DNA of 64,000 bases from Anaerolineae bacterium (GTDB lineage Bacteria > Chloroflexota > Anaerolineae > Aggregatilineales > J027), in the NCBI GenBank assembly GCA_008933735.1, contig WBUL01000006.1:124001-188000 (forward strand), in the 5' to 3' direction. Below, piece after piece: positions 8,441-17,526 of this stretch. Numbering within the stretch: position 1 is the stretch's first letter; every line of letters begins with the position of its first letter. The notes beneath the pieces were generated by a model, which was not told the origin of the DNA, did no database searches, and saw only the letters and a program-made list of their open reading frames with translations. A program made the translations under genes and the position numbers.

Positions 8441-10630
8441 ATGAGCAAGAAAAACGCAAAAGTGTCAACTAACAGCAGGCGCAGGGGTAAGCTGGTTATC
8501 GTAGAATCCCCTGCTAAGGCGCGTACAGTAAGCCGTTTTTTGGGCAAGGAGTACACGGTCAGAGCATCGATTGGGCATGTACGCGACTTGCTGCGTTCGC
8601 GCCTCTCAGTGGATGTCAACAATGATTTTGAACCGACTTACCGCGTTCCTAATGAAAAACGCGATGTCGTCAAGGAAATTAAAACAACTGCCGCCAAATC
8701 CAAAGAAGTTTACCTGGCAACCGACCCTGACCGTGAAGGCGAAGCGATTGCATGGCATCTTGTCCATGCGTCTGAAATCGATCCCCATCATGTGCGCCGG
8801 GTGGTATTCCATGAGATTACCGAGGAAGCGATCAAAGAAGCCTTTTCCCACCCCCGTGATATTGATATGAAGCTGGTGAACGCCCAACAAGCCCGCCGCA
8901 TCCTGGATCGTCTGGTGGGGTATAACCTCACGGAACTTCTGTGGGATCGGGTGCGAAATCGTCTTTCGGCTGGGCGGGTGCAAAGTATTGCGGTGCGAAT
9001 GGTGATTGACCGCGAGCGGGAAATCGAATCGTTTGTGCCGGAAGAATACTGGACAATCGAAGTCGAACTCGCCAAGCAAAAGGACAAAAAAAAGAGTTTT
9101 GTGGCGCGGCTGGTCAAAATCAAGGATCAGGACTTTGCCTTTCGCTCAGAAGCAGAGGTTCAGCCGCACTTAGCCATCTTGCAGCGCAGCACTTATACCG
9201 TTCATGAAATTAAACGCGGTACACGCCAGCGCCGCCCGTCCCCGCCGTTCACAACCAGTACCTTACAACAGGAAGCGTCGCGCGTATTTGGTTTTACCTC
9301 TTCCAAAACAATGTCAATTGCCCAGCAGCTTTACGAGGGCATTGAGCTTAAAGAAGGGGTGACGGGTCTGATCACCTACATGCGGACTGACAGCACCGCC
9401 GTCGCCGCCGAAGCACAACACCAGGCGCGAATCTTTGTAGGAAAGACATACGGCAAAGACTACCTGCCAGAAACCCCGCCGATTTATAAAACCAGAACCA
9501 AAGGTGCCCAGGAAGCGCACGAGGCGATTCGTCCTACGGATGTGCGGCGTACCCCGGACTCGATTAAAGACCGCCTGAGCCGTGACCAGTTCAAACTCTA
9601 TTCGCTCATCTGGCGGCGGTTTGTGGCGAGTCAGATGGCCAATGCGGTGTATGACACCTTGCGGGTTGATATTCTGGCGGGCGAAAAAGGCACAACACCG
9701 TATTTGTTCCGTGCTACAGGCAGCACGATTACTTTCCAGGGTTTTCTGGTTGTCTACGAAGAAGCCCGCGATGAAGATGCCGAAAATGACAATGATGAAG
9801 GCCTTATTTTCCCTGACATGACTGAGCAGGAGATTTTGCAACTGCTCAAGCTGCTGCCGGAACAGCATTTTACCCAACCGCCGCCGCGCTATACCGAGGC
9901 CACACTGGTTAAGGCGCTGGAAGAACGTGGTATCGGTCGCCCCAGCACCTATGCGCCAATTCTGTCTGTTATCCAGGATAGAGATTACGTGATACGGAAA
10001 GAGAAGCGCCTGTACCCAACCGATACAGGTAAACTGGTCAACGATTTGCTGGTGGAATACTTCCCTGAAGTGATGAATTATGACTTCACCGCTAATCTGG
10101 AAAACCAGTTGGACGATGTTGCAGATGGGGACCGTGAATGGATTCCTGTCCTGCGTGATTTTTACGGCTCGTTTGAATCGCATCTCGATACGGCGAAAAA
10201 GAAAATGCCCCGCGTGGAAAGAGAAGAAACCATCGGGCGGGGCTGCCCTGAATGTGGACGGGGCGAACTGATCATCCGCTATGGGCGCTGGGGCAAGTTT
10301 ATCGGCTGCAATCGTTATCCGGACTGCAATTACACTGAGCCTTATCTGGAAGCGATTGGTGTGCCGTGCCCGGTCTGCGGTGATGGCGAAATTATTGCGT
10401 GCCGTACCAAACGCGGGAAAATCTTTTACGGCTGTACCAATTACAACCGGGATAACCCCGAAGCAGGCTGTCAGTTTACCTCATGGTATCGACCGCTTCC
10501 GGTCAAATGCCCAACCTGCGAGGTAGGAACCCTGGTGTTAAAGACCAGCAAAATGGCCGAGTGCTTGAGCTGCTCCGCCAGACATCGGGTCGAAGAGCTC
10601 GCGCTGGAAGAAAACCCTGAACCCGCTTAA
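8441..10630 (+). CDS. topA: DNA topoisomerase I
   Basis: Type IA topoisomerase that relaxes negative supercoils. The N-terminal Toprim domain has KLVIVESPAKA (about 16) and the DPDREGEAIAWHL acidic motif. The active-site Tyr lies in GLITYMRTDS (about residue 310). Three C-terminal zinc ribbons are seen (CPECG...CNRYPDC, CPVCG...C, CPTCE...CLSC). The 729-residue length is within range. AAGG lies 7 bases before the ATG. A strong terminator follows, ending the rightward run that began at ffh. Confidence 0.97.
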   Translation: MSKKNAKVSTNSRRRGKLVIVESPAKARTVSRFLGKEYTVRASIGHVRDLLRSRLSVDVNNDFEPTYRVPNEKRDVVKEIKTTAAKSKEVYLATDPDREGEAIAWHLVHASEIDPHHVRRVVFHEITEEAIKEAFSHPRDIDMKLVNAQQARRILDRLVGYNLTELLWDRVRNRLSAGRVQSIAVRMVIDREREIESFVPEEYWTIEVELAKQKDKKKSFVARLVKIKDQDFAFRSEAEVQPHLAILQRSTYTVHEIKRGTRQRRPSPPFTTSTLQQEASRVFGFTSSKTMSIAQQLYEGIELKEGVTGLITYMRTDSTAVAAEAQHQARIFVGKTYGKDYLPETPPIYKTRTKGAQEAHEAIRPTDVRRTPDSIKDRLSRDQFKLYSLIWRRFVASQMANAVYDTLRVDILAGEKGTTPYLFRATGSTITFQGFLVVYEEARDEDAENDNDEGLIFPDMTEQEILQLLKLLPEQHFTQPPPRYTEATLVKALEERGIGRPSTYAPILSVIQDRDYVIRKEKRLYPTDTGKLVNDLLVEYFPEVMNYDFTANLENQLDDVADGDREWIPVLRDFYGSFESHLDTAKKKMPRVEREETIGRGCPECGRGELIIRYGRWGKFIGCNRYPDCNYTEPYLEAIGVPCPVCGDGEIIACRTKRGKIFYGCTNYNRDNPEAGCQFTSWYRPLPVKCPTCEVGTLVLKTSKMAECLSCSARHRVEELALEENPEPA

Positions 10631-10637
10631 CGAAGAT

Positions 10638-10668
10638 AAAAGCCACCATGAATTTCGGTGGCTTTTTT
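10638..10668 (+). terminator. Intrinsic terminator of topA
   Basis: AAAAGCCACC / GGTGGCTTTT stem with a 9-base loop followed by a six-T run, 7 bases after the topA stop. Confidence 0.92.
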
Positions 10669-10728
10669 GTTTGCCTGCTTAACGCGCTACAGGTACACTT
10701 GTGTTTGAGTAAATTCATGGCGGGGAGT

Positions 10729-10757
10729 TTGTCAGCCATTTGCCCATAATGTACAAT
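10729..10757 (+). promoter_or_regulatory. Promoter of the proline-rich membrane gene
   Basis: TTGTCA at 10729-10734, a 17-base spacer and TACAAT at 10752-10757, 33 bases before the next ATG. Confidence 0.75.
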
Positions 10758-10790
10758 GGCAGGTGACATCCACGAAAGGTTGGCGTTTTT

Positions 10791-12263
10791 ATGGAACGTA
10801 TTAGGGACTTAAGAAATTCAGCAAGGGTCATGCTGCCCCCCTTTAAGCCAGCACTGGGCCGTGTATTCTTTTTGGTCATAGGGATTATTTTAGGCATATT
10901 ATCTGTTTATATGGATTTGCCTCTGATTGGGTTGGAATGGCGCAACGCTGACCCGGTGCATCTCAACGAAGGCGATAAGGATACCTGGGTAAAAAATGCG
11001 GCGATTGTTTATTCCCAGAGTGACCGTTCCGAAGCCGTTGCCCAGCAAATTAAGAGTGACCTCGAACGTGCGGGGTACGGGCCAACCGAAATTGGAGAGC
11101 TTGCGGCTGCCAACCAGGGAACGGATGTCCAGGCAGCTCTCTTGGCGGTACAAAATCTTCCAGCGCAGGATGTCGCTGATGACGAACGGGGTCGCATAGG
11201 TACGGGTTTTGTTGCCAACATCATCTTTCCGATTCTCTGCCTGGTCATCTGGGCAGTGGTGCTGATCCTGGCAGGGGTTGTGCTTTCCCTCTATCCTATC
11301 CCGATAGGCCCCTGGAAACGAAAACAAGATGCTGCGGTTGCTGGCTTAAGCGAAATTCAGCGTGCACGCAAAAAAGCCCGCGATGCCGCGAAGGGCGCTG
11401 CCGGCTTAGAAATGATGGATGTAGAAGCCGACCTGGGTGAACCACTGGGGAATTTCATGTCGGCTTATGTGCTGGGTGATGACCTGTACGATGACTCGTT
11501 TGCCATTGAACCTGACGGCGGGTACGCAGGTGAGGCTGGTATAGGCATTCTGGAAACTATCGGTATTGGTGACCCCAAGAAGGTGACCGCTTTCAGCATC
11601 GAAATTTTCGACCAGGTAGAGATGCAGACCAAAACCCTGGTGCTGATGTCCGAACATGCCTACAACGATCCTTCCTTGCGTGATAAGTTGACGCCGCGCG
11701 GCGAGCCAGCACTGGCAAAACCCGGCGGGTCATACTGGCTGGAAACGCGCCACATCAAAGCACGGATCGGCATCATTTCCATGGAATATGGCGAAGGTGC
11801 GCCCCCGCCGAACAGTTTCTTCCAGAATCTCAGCCTGTCGCTGACGGTCTGGCTGAAAGACAAGGGCACAGAAGGCACATCACCGCTTTCCAGAATATCA
11901 GATTTTGATATGCCGCCTGCCCAGCCGATGGCACCCCCATCGCCATATAGTCCACCGCCAGCCAGCCCGCAACCGTTTACAGGAAATCTGCCTCCACAGC
12001 AGCCAGGCACACCTCGCCCGTTGACGGGGAATGTACCGCCAGGCGTGCCACCTATGCAGCTGCCCCCGCAGCAGCGTCCACCGATGCCGCCGCCCGGTCA
12101 ACAGCCACCCCCGGCGATGCCTCCGGGGGGAGCACGCCCATTAACAGGGAATATGCCCCCAGGAGGTCAGCAGCGTCCACCCGGACAGCAGCCGCCAAGG
12201 CCCCTGCCGCCCAGCCGTCCACCACAGGATGACGATCCATTTGGGGATACCTCTAATATGTGA
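10791..12263 (+). CDS. Two-span membrane protein with PLTGN-repeat proline-rich tail, function unknown
   Basis: A 490-residue protein I do not recognise. Helices at about 24-45 and 140-170 flank an external region of ~95 residues. A long cytoplasmic part contains a compact folded segment (about 200-365) with a basic helix at its start. The last ~110 residues are Pro/Gln-rich with short repeats of the form P(F/L)TGN(L/V/M)PP. The tail resembles low-complexity protein-interaction linkers. It is transcribed alone, between its own promoter and terminator. Confidence 0.75.
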   Translation: MERIRDLRNSARVMLPPFKPALGRVFFLVIGIILGILSVYMDLPLIGLEWRNADPVHLNEGDKDTWVKNAAIVYSQSDRSEAVAQQIKSDLERAGYGPTEIGELAAANQGTDVQAALLAVQNLPAQDVADDERGRIGTGFVANIIFPILCLVIWAVVLILAGVVLSLYPIPIGPWKRKQDAAVAGLSEIQRARKKARDAAKGAAGLEMMDVEADLGEPLGNFMSAYVLGDDLYDDSFAIEPDGGYAGEAGIGILETIGIGDPKKVTAFSIEIFDQVEMQTKTLVLMSEHAYNDPSLRDKLTPRGEPALAKPGGSYWLETRHIKARIGIISMEYGEGAPPPNSFFQNLSLSLTVWLKDKGTEGTSPLSRISDFDMPPAQPMAPPSPYSPPPASPQPFTGNLPPQQPGTPRPLTGNVPPGVPPMQLPPQQRPPMPPPGQQPPPAMPPGGARPLTGNMPPGGQQRPPGQQPPRPLPPSRPPQDDDPFGDTSNM

Positions 12264-12264
12264 G

Positions 12265-12291
12265 AAAACGAGGGCGTGCGCCCTCGTTTTT
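12265..12291. terminator. Bidirectional terminator
   Basis: ACGAGGGC / GCCCTCGT stem with a 4-base loop, five T on the rightward side and four on the leftward side. It serves the proline-rich gene and convergent greA. Confidence 0.9.
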
Positions 12292-12320
12292 ATGTGCATC
12301 GTAGGGGAACGAATAGAGGT

Positions 12321-12791
12321 TTATTTCACATCCACGATTCTAAAGAGCGTTTTCCCATTGGGGGTATCGACACGCACTTTGTCACCTTTCTTTCGACTGA
12401 GCAGCGCCTGACCCAGTGGACTTTCGTTAGAAATGCGCCCCTGGGCAGGATTGGCTTCTGCCGCGCCGACTATCCGGTATGTTTCGTGGGTATCCTCACC
12501 ATCTTCCACGACAGTTACCTCGGAGCCAATGATGACGCGCCCTTTGGAGTGGTTATCCTCTCCGATCAAAACCGCCATCTTTAAAATGCTCTCAATTTCC
12601 CGGATACGTCCTTCCAAAAACGCCTGTTGCTCTTTGGCATCATGGTAGTCCGCATTTTCGCGCAGGTCACCCTGAGAAATCGCTTCTTTTAACTTGGCTG
12701 CCAGCGCGGGTCTGCGGACTTCAGTCAGGTCTTTGAGTTCGATTTCGAGTTTTTCTTTACCCTCACGAGTCAAATATACTTGATCAGACAT
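12321..12791 (-). CDS. greA: Transcription elongation factor GreA
   Basis: Stimulates transcript cleavage by backtracked RNA polymerase. The N-terminal coiled coil carries the acidic tip motif GDLRENADYHDAK (about 40-53), with the Asp/Glu pair needed for cleavage. The C-terminal FKBP-like domain ends DTPNGKTLFRIVDVK. The 156-residue length is typical. It lies 98 bases downstream of dgt on the same strand; no clear promoter was found in that gap. Confidence 0.96.
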   Translation of the reverse strand: MSDQVYLTREGKEKLEIELKDLTEVRRPALAAKLKEAISQGDLRENADYHDAKEQQAFLEGRIREIESILKMAVLIGEDNHSKGRVIIGSEVTVVEDGEDTHETYRIVGAAEANPAQGRISNESPLGQALLSRKKGDKVRVDTPNGKTLFRIVDVK

Positions 12792-12889
12792 GATTTAAAC
12801 CTCAGTCTTTATATAACTATGGATAGTTCTGGGTGAGCCGGGACGATAACTCTTTCTAGATTACCATCAAACTGGCGTCCTTCACAGTG

Positions 12890-14083
12890 TCAGGGGCGCT
12901 CAAATGGGCTGAACAGGCGTTCCCATTCCTGTAAAGCGTAGCGATCGGTCATCCCTGCAATGTAGTCGGCTACCGTGCGATGCAAGCCAATCTCATTGAT
13001 ACGCTGCTGGGTGTTTGGTGGCAGTTGACGGGGTTCTGTGATAAACGAATTAAACAAATCCGAGATAAATCGCTCGGCCTTCATACTCATCCGCACCACT
13101 CGATAATGCCGATACAGATTTTCGTACAAGAAGTCCTTTAGCTGACGATTCACCGGCCTCAATTCATCGGAATGTTCAACCAGATTGTGAGATAGTTTTT
13201 GAACGTCCATCGGGGTTTTGACGGCATGTTTTTCGAGATTCCTTTGTGTTTGTTCGATGACATCCGTAACCTGCCACCCGATGAAATAGCGGACAATCCG
13301 GTGACGCTCAATTTCATCCAGGTCGGTATTATCCCAACCGACAGCCACACAGGCGCGTTCCCAGGCTGTTAAACCCTTCAACTGTGCTGCAACCAGCAGT
13401 CCAGAACGCAGCCCATCGTCCAAATCATGCCCGTTATAAGCCAGTTCATCGGCAATATTGGCTATTTGTGCTTCCAGGCTGGCGCGGAGTTCTGGCGAAA
13501 ACCCTTCTTCGGTCACCTCCACGAGATCATATTCGGTTTCGTGTTTGATGATGCCTTCGAGCAGTTCGTAACTCAGGTTCAAACCCCGCCAGCGTGTATA
13601 GCGGCGTTCCAATTCGGTCAAAATACGGTAGCTCTGGCGATTGTGTTCAAAGCCACCATGATGTTCCATCAGGTGATTCAACACATGCTCCCCTGCATGA
13701 CCAAAGGGAGGATGCCCCAGATCATGCCCCAGACAGATGGCTTCAACCAGATCTTCATTCACGCCGAGTGCACGGGCAAGAGTCCGCCCGATCTGCGCCA
13801 CTTCAAGGGTATGGGTCAGGCGCGTTCGGTAATAGTCACCTTCATAATTGACAAATACCTGGGTTTTATACTCCAGGCGGCGAAACGCAGTGGTGTGCAA
13901 AATCCTATCGCGGTCACGCTGGTATTGTGTGCGATAGTCTGGGGATGGTTCTTCGTGGAAGCGTCCTTTGCTGTCCTGGCTTTTGAGTGCATAGGGAGCA
14001 AGGATACTGGCTTCGTGTTCTTCAAGACGTTCTCTGGTATTAAGCATGTCACATTCACAATAAGTTTTATCCATTTTAGCCAA
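12890..14083 (-). CDS. dgt: dGTP triphosphohydrolase-like HD protein
   Basis: HD-superfamily hydrolase of the Dgt family, which cleaves dNTPs to nucleosides and triphosphate. The metal-site His/Asp residues are visible in LTHTLEVAQIGRTLARALG (about 90) and GHDLGHPPFGHAGE (about 118-131), and a later NIADELAYNGHDLDDG segment supplies the Asp. At 397 residues it is like the type-2 Dgt proteins. ATGs at 14083, 14074 and 14047 are in frame; homology starts by about residue 14, so the exact start is uncertain. Divergent from tpx. Confidence 0.9.
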   Translation of the reverse strand: MAKMDKTYCECDMLNTRERLEEHEASILAPYALKSQDSKGRFHEEPSPDYRTQYQRDRDRILHTTAFRRLEYKTQVFVNYEGDYYRTRLTHTLEVAQIGRTLARALGVNEDLVEAICLGHDLGHPPFGHAGEHVLNHLMEHHGGFEHNRQSYRILTELERRYTRWRGLNLSYELLEGIIKHETEYDLVEVTEEGFSPELRASLEAQIANIADELAYNGHDLDDGLRSGLLVAAQLKGLTAWERACVAVGWDNTDLDEIERHRIVRYFIGWQVTDVIEQTQRNLEKHAVKTPMDVQKLSHNLVEHSDELRPVNRQLKDFLYENLYRHYRVVRMSMKAERFISDLFNSFITEPRQLPPNTQQRINEIGLHRTVADYIAGMTDRYALQEWERLFSPFERP

Positions 14084-14159
14084 TGTTTGATACTCTCTTC
14101 AAGAGAAAAGCAGCGAAAAGGAATGGAATAGGTCTCACACGGATCGTCCGAATGCCTTT

Positions 14160-14605
14160 ATGGTCGGTTCTGTCGGTCATACGGTTCGTGGGTCGGTGCT
14201 GGAAGTGCATGAGACCGCGCCGGATTTTGAACTCACCGCAAACAATTTCAGCGTTCGCACCCTCAAAGATTACGAGGGCAAAATTAAGATATTGAGCGTT
14301 GTCCCATCGCTGGATACACCGGTATGCAGTGCACAGACACGTCGCTTTAGCCAGGAAGCCGCGAATCCGGGCGAGGATGTCATGGTGTTAACCATAAGCG
14401 CTGATTTACCTTTTGCACAAAACGCTGGTGTGGGGCAGAAGGTATTGACCGGGTGGAAATACTTTCTACCTACAAGGACATGAAATTTCCCGATGATTAC
14501 GGTGGGCATGACCTTGATGGGCGTGTGAATCAGCGTGCCGTTTTTGTCCTGGATAAGGAAAACCAGATCGTTCACGCCGAATATGCAGTCAAACAGGCAA
14601 AATAA
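14160..14605 (+). pseudogene. tpx: Thiol peroxidase Tpx, interrupted by a -1 frameshift
   Basis: Tpx is an atypical 2-Cys peroxiredoxin. The first frame encodes APDFEL and the peroxidatic Cys in SLDTPVCSAQTRRF, then LPFAQ. After the four-A run at 14419-14422 the Tpx sequence continues in another frame as RWCGAEGIDRVEILSTYKDM through RAVFVLD to a stop at 14605. One extra A would join them as QKRWC, restoring the resolving Cys. As written, the product stops at 14483 without it. The restored protein would be about 148 residues, also short at the C-terminus. A real mutation or a sequencing error is possible. Confidence 0.85.
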
Positions 14606-14606
14606 T

Positions 14607-14636
14607 TTGGCGGTTATTCGTAACCAATGCTACAAT
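14607..14636 (+). promoter_or_regulatory. Promoter upstream of the ITPase-like gene
   Basis: TTGGCG at 14607-14612, an 18-base spacer and TACAAT at 14631-14636. Transcription would start just before the next gene, leaving a very short leader. Confidence 0.6.
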
Positions 14637-14657
14637 GCCCCCTAATTGATGGAGCGT

Positions 14658-15185
14658 ATGCAAATCGCACTCGGTTCGACCAATCCAGTCAAACAGGCAG
14701 CCGTGAAAAATGTGCTGTCCCTTGTCTTTGAGGATGCACAGATTTCCAGCTTCGAGGTACCCTCTGGTGTGCAGGAACAACCCATTGGTGACGCTGAAAC
14801 ACGCCAGGGCGCATATAACCGTGCGAAAGCTGTCCTCGACCTGACGGACGCGGAAGTTGGCGTTGGGCTGGAGGGTGGTGTGATCGAAACCGAGTTCGGG
14901 CTGATGACCTGCGCCTGGTGTGTCATCCTTAGACGAGATGGCACGGTCGGCATAGGAGGAGGCAGCCACATGATGCTGCCCGACTCGGTTGCTTCAGCAA
15001 TTCGCTCCGGAATCGAGCTTGGGCTGGCGATGGATTTGCTGGTTGGGGAAGAAAATACCAAACACAAAGAAGGTGCTATCGGGATTCTTACCACCGGCCT
15101 GTTAAATCGCCGGCAAGCATACGAGAATATTATTCGGTTGGCGGCGGCGCCGTTCCGATCTCCCAATTTCTACATAGGGGTATGA
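14658..15185 (+). CDS. Inosine/xanthosine triphosphatase-like protein (DUF84/YjjX family)
   Basis: A 175-residue homologue of YjjX, which hydrolyses non-canonical ITP/XTP. The family N-terminus QIALGSTNPVKQAAVKN is clear, as is the core GVGLEGGV with its acidic residue, followed by the C-terminal half containing NTKHKEGAIGILT. The choice between ATG 14649 and ATG 14658 is uncertain: family similarity begins at the second, which has GGAG only 3 bases away. The stop overlaps the start region of the next gene, suggesting one transcript. Confidence 0.85.
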   Translation: MQIALGSTNPVKQAAVKNVLSLVFEDAQISSFEVPSGVQEQPIGDAETRQGAYNRAKAVLDLTDAEVGVGLEGGVIETEFGLMTCAWCVILRRDGTVGIGGGSHMMLPDSVASAIRSGIELGLAMDLLVGEENTKHKEGAIGILTTGLLNRRQAYENIIRLAAAPFRSPNFYIGV

Positions 15186-15190
15186 TTGTG

Positions 15191-16573
15191 ATGAAAAAAC
15201 AGTTTTTGGCTTTATCCATTTTTCTGCTGGCGGCGCTGGCTTTTGCGCCATTGAACCAAAATGTGCCTGCACGTCCTGTTGTTCGCCTGAACGTAGGCAA
15301 CCAGACCGCCGAGGAAGTCGTTTACAGCTACTGCTGGCCTGTGGCGGAGAAAAACAACCAGTGTAATTTTACGGCTGACTTGACCCTGACGAGTCCACTG
15401 CGCCTGGAAGATGGTCAGCAGGTTACGGTTCTGGTGGAAGGCGAGATCCCGTCACGGCTGACCTTGAGCCGGGTCGTTTCGGGTGAGGTCGTGAATACCC
15501 AGGAACTCCCTAACCCGCAGCAGGCCATTTTTGACGCAACTTATGGGGTAGGTACCCATATTGTCCAGGTGGACGCCATGTATGATAACATCGCGGGCGT
15601 TCAGGCTTATGTGAGTTACCGTTTTATCCTGGAGATCCTCCCGACCGAAGTCGCGCAAGCAACACCTACTGTCGTGACGGTAGAAACGGAAGAAGTGGAA
15701 GCAACGGCTGAACCAACGGATACACCGACCTCACGACCTACCGAAGTCACGACCGCGGAACCGGTAGAGACTGAGGAAGTGGTGACGGAAACAGCTTCGG
15801 TTGTCGTTCTAACTGAGGAAACTGAACCCACAGAGGAGGCAACGGAAGAACCGACTCCGACCCGAACCCCCACAGCGACTCCAACCGCGTCACCAACGGC
15901 AACCGCTACGAAACGACCAACTTCGACCCCAACCCAAGAGCCGACTTCAACCCCAACCCGCACACCCACCGCCACCGCGACATTTACAGCGACTGCGACT
16001 CCCACTGCGACCGATACTCCCGGCCCCACTGGAACAGCCACAACGGTAGCGCTGGGTGGCACGCCGCAGCAGGCGATTGTTGACGCTTCAGCCACGACCG
16101 TTTCGCTGATCGAGCCACCTACCGAAGTCGGAGTACCGATCAGCCCGACCTCTGAACCAGTGGTGCAGCCTACCACGACTTCAGCGATTGCCCAGCCGAG
16201 TGAACCGCCTGCTGTCCTGCTGGTTTTTGCCGGGCAGTTTTATCAGCCTGTGGGTGTGAATTTCTGCCAGTCCAATGCAAGCGGTGAGGTCATTTGTGTC
16301 AACCGACCGCTTTCGGCAGAAGGCAGCGCGATCCAGCTTTTGCAGAATTTCGCGGTTCAGGTGCGCCTGCCGGATAACAGTCTGCGTCCGCAGGAAATTA
16401 CATTTGAATTTCTGAACCCCAGCACCCTGCAATCGCTGCAAAGTGATGTTCGCCGGGGAGATCGTCTCGTGTTGTTTAACATCAATGTGGAGTCAGGAAC
16501 CTATTTCCTGCGGGTTACTGTTGATTGGGGAACGACACAGGCGGAATACTTCTTCCGGGTACGTGTATCGTGA
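15191..16573 (+). CDS. Exported Thr/Pro-rich stalk protein, function unknown
   Basis: Begins with a signal peptide (MKKQFLALSIFLLAALAFAP; cleavage likely around 22-25). A ~125-residue beta-rich domain follows. Residues ~155-300 form a low-complexity Thr/Pro/Glu stalk dominated by TPT, TAT and TPTR units. A second folded domain of ~120 residues closes the protein and contains two Cys. The pattern is that of a cell-surface protein with an O-glycosylatable linker. The ATG at 15191 has AGGGG at about 10 bases; an ATG at 15182 overlapping the previous stop is also possible. Confidence 0.75.
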   Translation: MKKQFLALSIFLLAALAFAPLNQNVPARPVVRLNVGNQTAEEVVYSYCWPVAEKNNQCNFTADLTLTSPLRLEDGQQVTVLVEGEIPSRLTLSRVVSGEVVNTQELPNPQQAIFDATYGVGTHIVQVDAMYDNIAGVQAYVSYRFILEILPTEVAQATPTVVTVETEEVEATAEPTDTPTSRPTEVTTAEPVETEEVVTETASVVVLTEETEPTEEATEEPTPTRTPTATPTASPTATATKRPTSTPTQEPTSTPTRTPTATATFTATATPTATDTPGPTGTATTVALGGTPQQAIVDASATTVSLIEPPTEVGVPISPTSEPVVQPTTTSAIAQPSEPPAVLLVFAGQFYQPVGVNFCQSNASGEVICVNRPLSAEGSAIQLLQNFAVQVRLPDNSLRPQEITFEFLNPSTLQSLQSDVRRGDRLVLFNINVESGTYFLRVTVDWGTTQAEYFFRVRVS

Positions 16574-16580
16574 AAAATAC

Positions 16581-16608
16581 CCCCTCTCTTTCCTTGTAGA
16601 GAGAGGGG
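16581..16608. repeat. CCCTCTC/GAGAGGG inverted-repeat element
   Basis: 9-bp perfect stem CCCCTCTCT / AGAGAGGGG with a 10-base loop, right after the stalk gene and with no T-run. A similar element lies at 24793-24821, suggesting a dispersed palindromic repeat at gene ends. Confidence 0.5.
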
Positions 16609-16626
16609 CAGAGACTATCCTCAACC

Positions 16627-17526
16627 ATGCAGTTAAACACACCTTTTCAAATCTGGTATCAGGCTGCTCGCCCCCGTAGCCTGACGGCGACTTATGTACC
16701 AATTGCGCTGGGTGGCGTTATCGCGCTTCAGGATGGCGCATTTAATGTTCTGTTTTTTGTGCTGGCACTGCTTGGCACGCTGGCACTGCAAATTGGTGCT
16801 AATCTCTCCAATGAATACTTCGACTATGCAAAAGGCGTTGAAGCTGAAAAAACACACGGGCTGGGTCTGATCCTCAAACAGGGATATTTAACCCCACAGC
16901 AGGTATTGATAGGCGCAGTAGGGAGTTTTGTCATCGGATCTCTGATCGGGCTGTTTCTGGTGTCCCAGACAGGCTGGTTGATCCTGTGGATCGGGTTAGC
17001 GGGGGTAGCCGTTGCAATTTTATACACGGCTGGGCCATTTGCGCTGGCCTACATTGGGCTGGGTGAGATCGCAGTGTTCATATTTATGGGGCCGCTGATC
17101 GTCCTCGGTACATATTATGTCATGACAGAAAAAACCAGTGACCAGACAATAATCGGGGCACTGCCAATCGCCTTCCTGGTGGCGGCGATTCTCCATGCCA
17201 ACAATTTGCGCGACTTAGATGCGGACAAGGTCAGCGGCAAAAATACCCTGGCAGTGCGCTTTGGGCGACGATTCGCGCAGGGTGAATACGTGGTGCTGAC
17301 ATTGGGCGGGTTGGTCATGGTCGTGCTTCTGGCAATTCTGGGGCAAATTCCGGCTACAAGTTTGCTGTCACTCATCCTGCTGCCAGAAACCCTGCGCCTG
17401 TGCCGCATCGCCACCACCAGCGAAGACCCGAAAGAGCTTCATATGGTATTGGTGCATACGGCACGGCTGCATAAATGGTTTGGTGCCGCCTACGTGGTGG
17501 GATGGTTGATAAGTCTAGCGCTGTGA
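16627..17526 (+). CDS. menA: 1,4-dihydroxy-2-naphthoate polyprenyltransferase
   Basis: UbiA-superfamily membrane enzyme that prenylates DHNA in menaquinone synthesis. Nine or so hydrophobic segments span the 299 residues. The first Asp-rich site is NEYFDYAKGVE (about 60-70) and the second is NNLRDLDAD (about 193-201). Both bind Mg-prenyl diphosphate, and the pair is MenA-like. No other men genes are nearby. The last 12 bases overlap the end of the convergent downstream gene. Confidence 0.88.
   Translation: MQLNTPFQIWYQAARPRSLTATYVPIALGGVIALQDGAFNVLFFVLALLGTLALQIGANLSNEYFDYAKGVEAEKTHGLGLILKQGYLTPQQVLIGAVGSFVIGSLIGLFLVSQTGWLILWIGLAGVAVAILYTAGPFALAYIGLGEIAVFIFMGPLIVLGTYYVMTEKTSDQTIIGALPIAFLVAAILHANNLRDLDADKVSGKNTLAVRFGRRFAQGEYVVLTLGGLVMVVLLAILGQIPATSLLSLILLPETLRLCRIATTSEDPKELHMVLVHTARLHKWFGAAYVVGWLISLAL

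Noticed and set aside
14417..14425. Programmed -1 frameshift in tpx
   Set aside because: The site CACAAAACG is not an X XXY YYZ slippery heptamer and four A's are too few for transcriptional slippage; a deletion is simpler.
15616..16176. A Val/Gly-repeat open frame antisense to the Thr/Pro stalk
   Set aside because: The repeat is simply the reverse reading of TPT-type codons; the plus-strand frame has a signal peptide and folded flanks.
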